Positions 5,342 through 6,159 of a DNA stretch of 6,159 nucleotides are shown in pieces. This DNA comes from Nitrososphaerales archaeon (lineage in GTDB: Archaea; Thermoproteota; Nitrososphaeria; Nitrososphaerales; CADDZS01), in assembly GCA_030043455.1 (NCBI GenBank), contig JASHXQ010000075.1, positions 1-6,159 of the forward strand, written 5' to 3'. The first letter of the stretch is position 1, and each line of letters opens with the position of its first letter. The position numbers and the translations under genes were made by a program. The notes beneath the pieces are model-generated. The model searched no databases and was not told where the DNA came from. It saw only the letters and a program-made list of their open reading frames with translations.

Positions 5342-5962
5342 TCAAGAGGAAGCGGGCTGCGCGAAACTCGCAGTCTCCTCACGAATTCCATCTTTGGTAA
5401 CGAAGAGTAGGTCCACACCGTCTCCACTCTGCACATCTCTCTTGATCGCCGAACGGATTGCCCGAACTGCTAGATTCTTCGCCTGCTCTTCAGTCATGTC
5501 CTCGGAATAGCCGTTTTCGACCAGACCGATCGCAATTTCAGCGCCAGAACCCACAGCGGCATAATCATCCGGAATCAAAGAGCCAAGAGGATCAAGGATC
5601 CAGATCGAGGGCTTCGCGCTAATTCCACCGATCATGACCTGCGTAATCATGGGCGCATATCGCCGCTCGAACATGATCACCGACAATAGCTTTGCAATCG
5701 AATTTGCGGGCAAAGGTCTGCGCAGCTCCAGTTCACGGAGCCTCACGTAGGACTGCAGTTCTTTGATCAGAATCTGCATATCTCCAATCATACCAGCGCA
5801 CGCCGCGCCGACGTAATCCGTAACCTTGAAAGTTTTCTTCGCAGTCTTGCTTACAATGAAGGTGCCGAGAGTGACTCTTCTTTCAGCTCCCAGAACGAGA
5901 CCATCCTTGTAACAAATTCCAACAACTGTGGCTCCCGGGATGTAAGCTTCATTGAAAGCCAT
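5342..5962 (-). CDS. psmB: 20S proteasome beta subunit lacking the Thr1 nucleophile (PsmB1-like)
   Basis: The 206-residue protein is a full-length archaeal 20S proteasome beta subunit, part of the barrel's two inner heptameric rings. Counting the mature chain from Ala11, which follows Gly10, every catalytic-site residue I can place is kept except the first: position 1 is Ala instead of Thr, then Glu17 (residue 27), Arg19 (29), Lys33 (43), Ser129 (139), Asp166 (176) and Ser169 (179). Gly5 and the G-S-G-A loop fix the alignment. Without Thr1 it can neither cleave peptides nor remove its own 10-residue N-terminal segment. From memory, the crenarchaeal PsmB1 subunit has the same A-T-x-x-G start and works as a structural partner of an active PsmB2. 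An active paralogue should thus exist elsewhere in the genome. The start is ATG 5962 with no Shine-Dalgarno, directly after a T-rich stretch, 37 bases after the upstream stop. Confidence 0.94.
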   Translation of the reverse strand: MAFNEAYIPGATVVGICYKDGLVLGAERRVTLGTFIVSKTAKKTFKVTDYVGAACAGMIGDMQILIKELQSYVRLRELELRRPLPANSIAKLLSVIMFERRYAPMITQVMIGGISAKPSIWILDPLGSLIPDDYAAVGSGAEIAIGLVENGYSEDMTEEQAKNLAVRAIRSAIKRDVQSGDGVDLLFVTKDGIREETASFAQPASS

Positions 5963-5998
5963 AAAAAAACACTATTTAACGCACGAGAGCCCGTCCAA

Positions 5999-6008
5999 CC
6001 TAATTAGG
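5999..6008 (-). promoter_or_regulatory. Palindromic A/T-rich box upstream of psmB
   Basis: CCTAATTAGG is a perfect 10-base palindrome centred about 41 bases before the psmB ATG and covering the stop codon of the gene to its right. It may contain the psmB TATA element (TAATTA) with a short leader, or be a regulator site. The spacing is slightly long, and TTAAATAG nearer the ATG is too close to be a TATA box for that start. Confidence 0.35.
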
Positions 6009-6159
6009 CTTTTCGGGTGATCCGACGATTTCTACCAGAAATGCATCACCGGATTTTTGCGTGTGAATTTCGCAGCTCGTGAGTTTCTTTGCAACTTCGC
6101 AGTTTGTGAAAAAATGGCTGGTGAGATAAGATGTCCTGTATTGACTTTTTCCGGGGACG
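6000..6159 (-). CDS. 3' end of an unrecognised protein gene (runs off right edge)
   Basis: One minus-strand frame is open from the window edge to a TAG at 6002-6000, giving the last 52 residues of a protein. The visible part has alternating charged and hydrophobic residues typical of a folded domain, for example S-C-E-I-H-T-Q-K-S-G-D-A-F-L-V-E-I-V-G near the end, which resembles a C-terminal beta hairpin. It has two cysteines and no membrane segment. I do not recognise the family. A second minus-strand frame stays open for about 37 codons but has a less protein-like composition. The gene ends 37 bases before psmB on the same strand, so the two could be co-transcribed. Coding status is likely but rests only on frame openness and amino-acid pattern. 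Confidence 0.5.
   Translation of the reverse strand, partial: VPGKSQYRTSYLTSHFFTNCEVAKKLTSCEIHTQKSGDAFLVEIVGSPEKPN

Noticed and set aside
1..6159. CRISPR array, insertion sequence, toxin-antitoxin or defence genes
   Set aside because: No regularly spaced repeats, transposase motifs or such genes are seen; the content is mostly housekeeping.

Overview
The window looks archaeal and most like Thaumarchaeota (Nitrososphaeria) or a close TACK relative; this placement is inferred from protein content, not from a search. The pointers are an archaeal-type 20S proteasome beta subunit of the nucleophile-less class, ribosomal protein L40e, a tRNA-Val with a bulge-helix-bulge intron, a NusA-like KH protein, TTG and GTG starts, and A/T-rich TATA-like boxes a few tens of bases before several starts with little Shine-Dalgarno signal.

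Layout. Bases 1-383 (minus) hold the start of a NusA-like KH protein that runs off the left edge and begins with TTG. Bases 384-514 are a non-coding gap with a TATA box and an imperfect direct repeat. Bases 515-2537 (minus) are a tight sucC-sucD operon for succinyl-CoA ligase; sucC starts at TTG and sucD at a GTG one base after the sucC stop. Bases 2538-2743 are a divergent intergenic region. Then, on the plus strand, come rpl40e (2744-2911), a hairpin-forming palindrome, tRNA-Val(CAC) with a 15-nt intron (2995-3084), and a soluble alkaline-phosphatase-superfamily phosphodiesterase (3160-4416). This last gene converges on and overlaps by 11 bases a minus-strand VOC-family gene resembling methylmalonyl-CoA epimerase (4406-4849). 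Further minus-strand genes are an A-type Fe-S carrier (4893-5291), a proteasome beta subunit (5342-5962), and the 3' end of an unrecognised gene (6000-6159, running off the right edge).

How the genes fit together. This is mostly housekeeping DNA. Succinyl-CoA ligase and a methylmalonyl-CoA epimerase would meet at succinyl-CoA, although the epimerase assignment is uncertain. The Fe-S carrier would supply clusters to apoproteins. L40e, the tRNA and the KH protein belong to gene expression. The minus-strand genes from 4406 rightwards mostly seem to have their own promoters rather than forming one operon.

The two most notable points are a proteasome beta subunit that keeps every catalytic-site residue I can place except the Thr1 nucleophile, and a short tRNA intron inside the anticodon stem instead of at the usual 37/38 position. 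I see no mobile element, CRISPR array or defence system.
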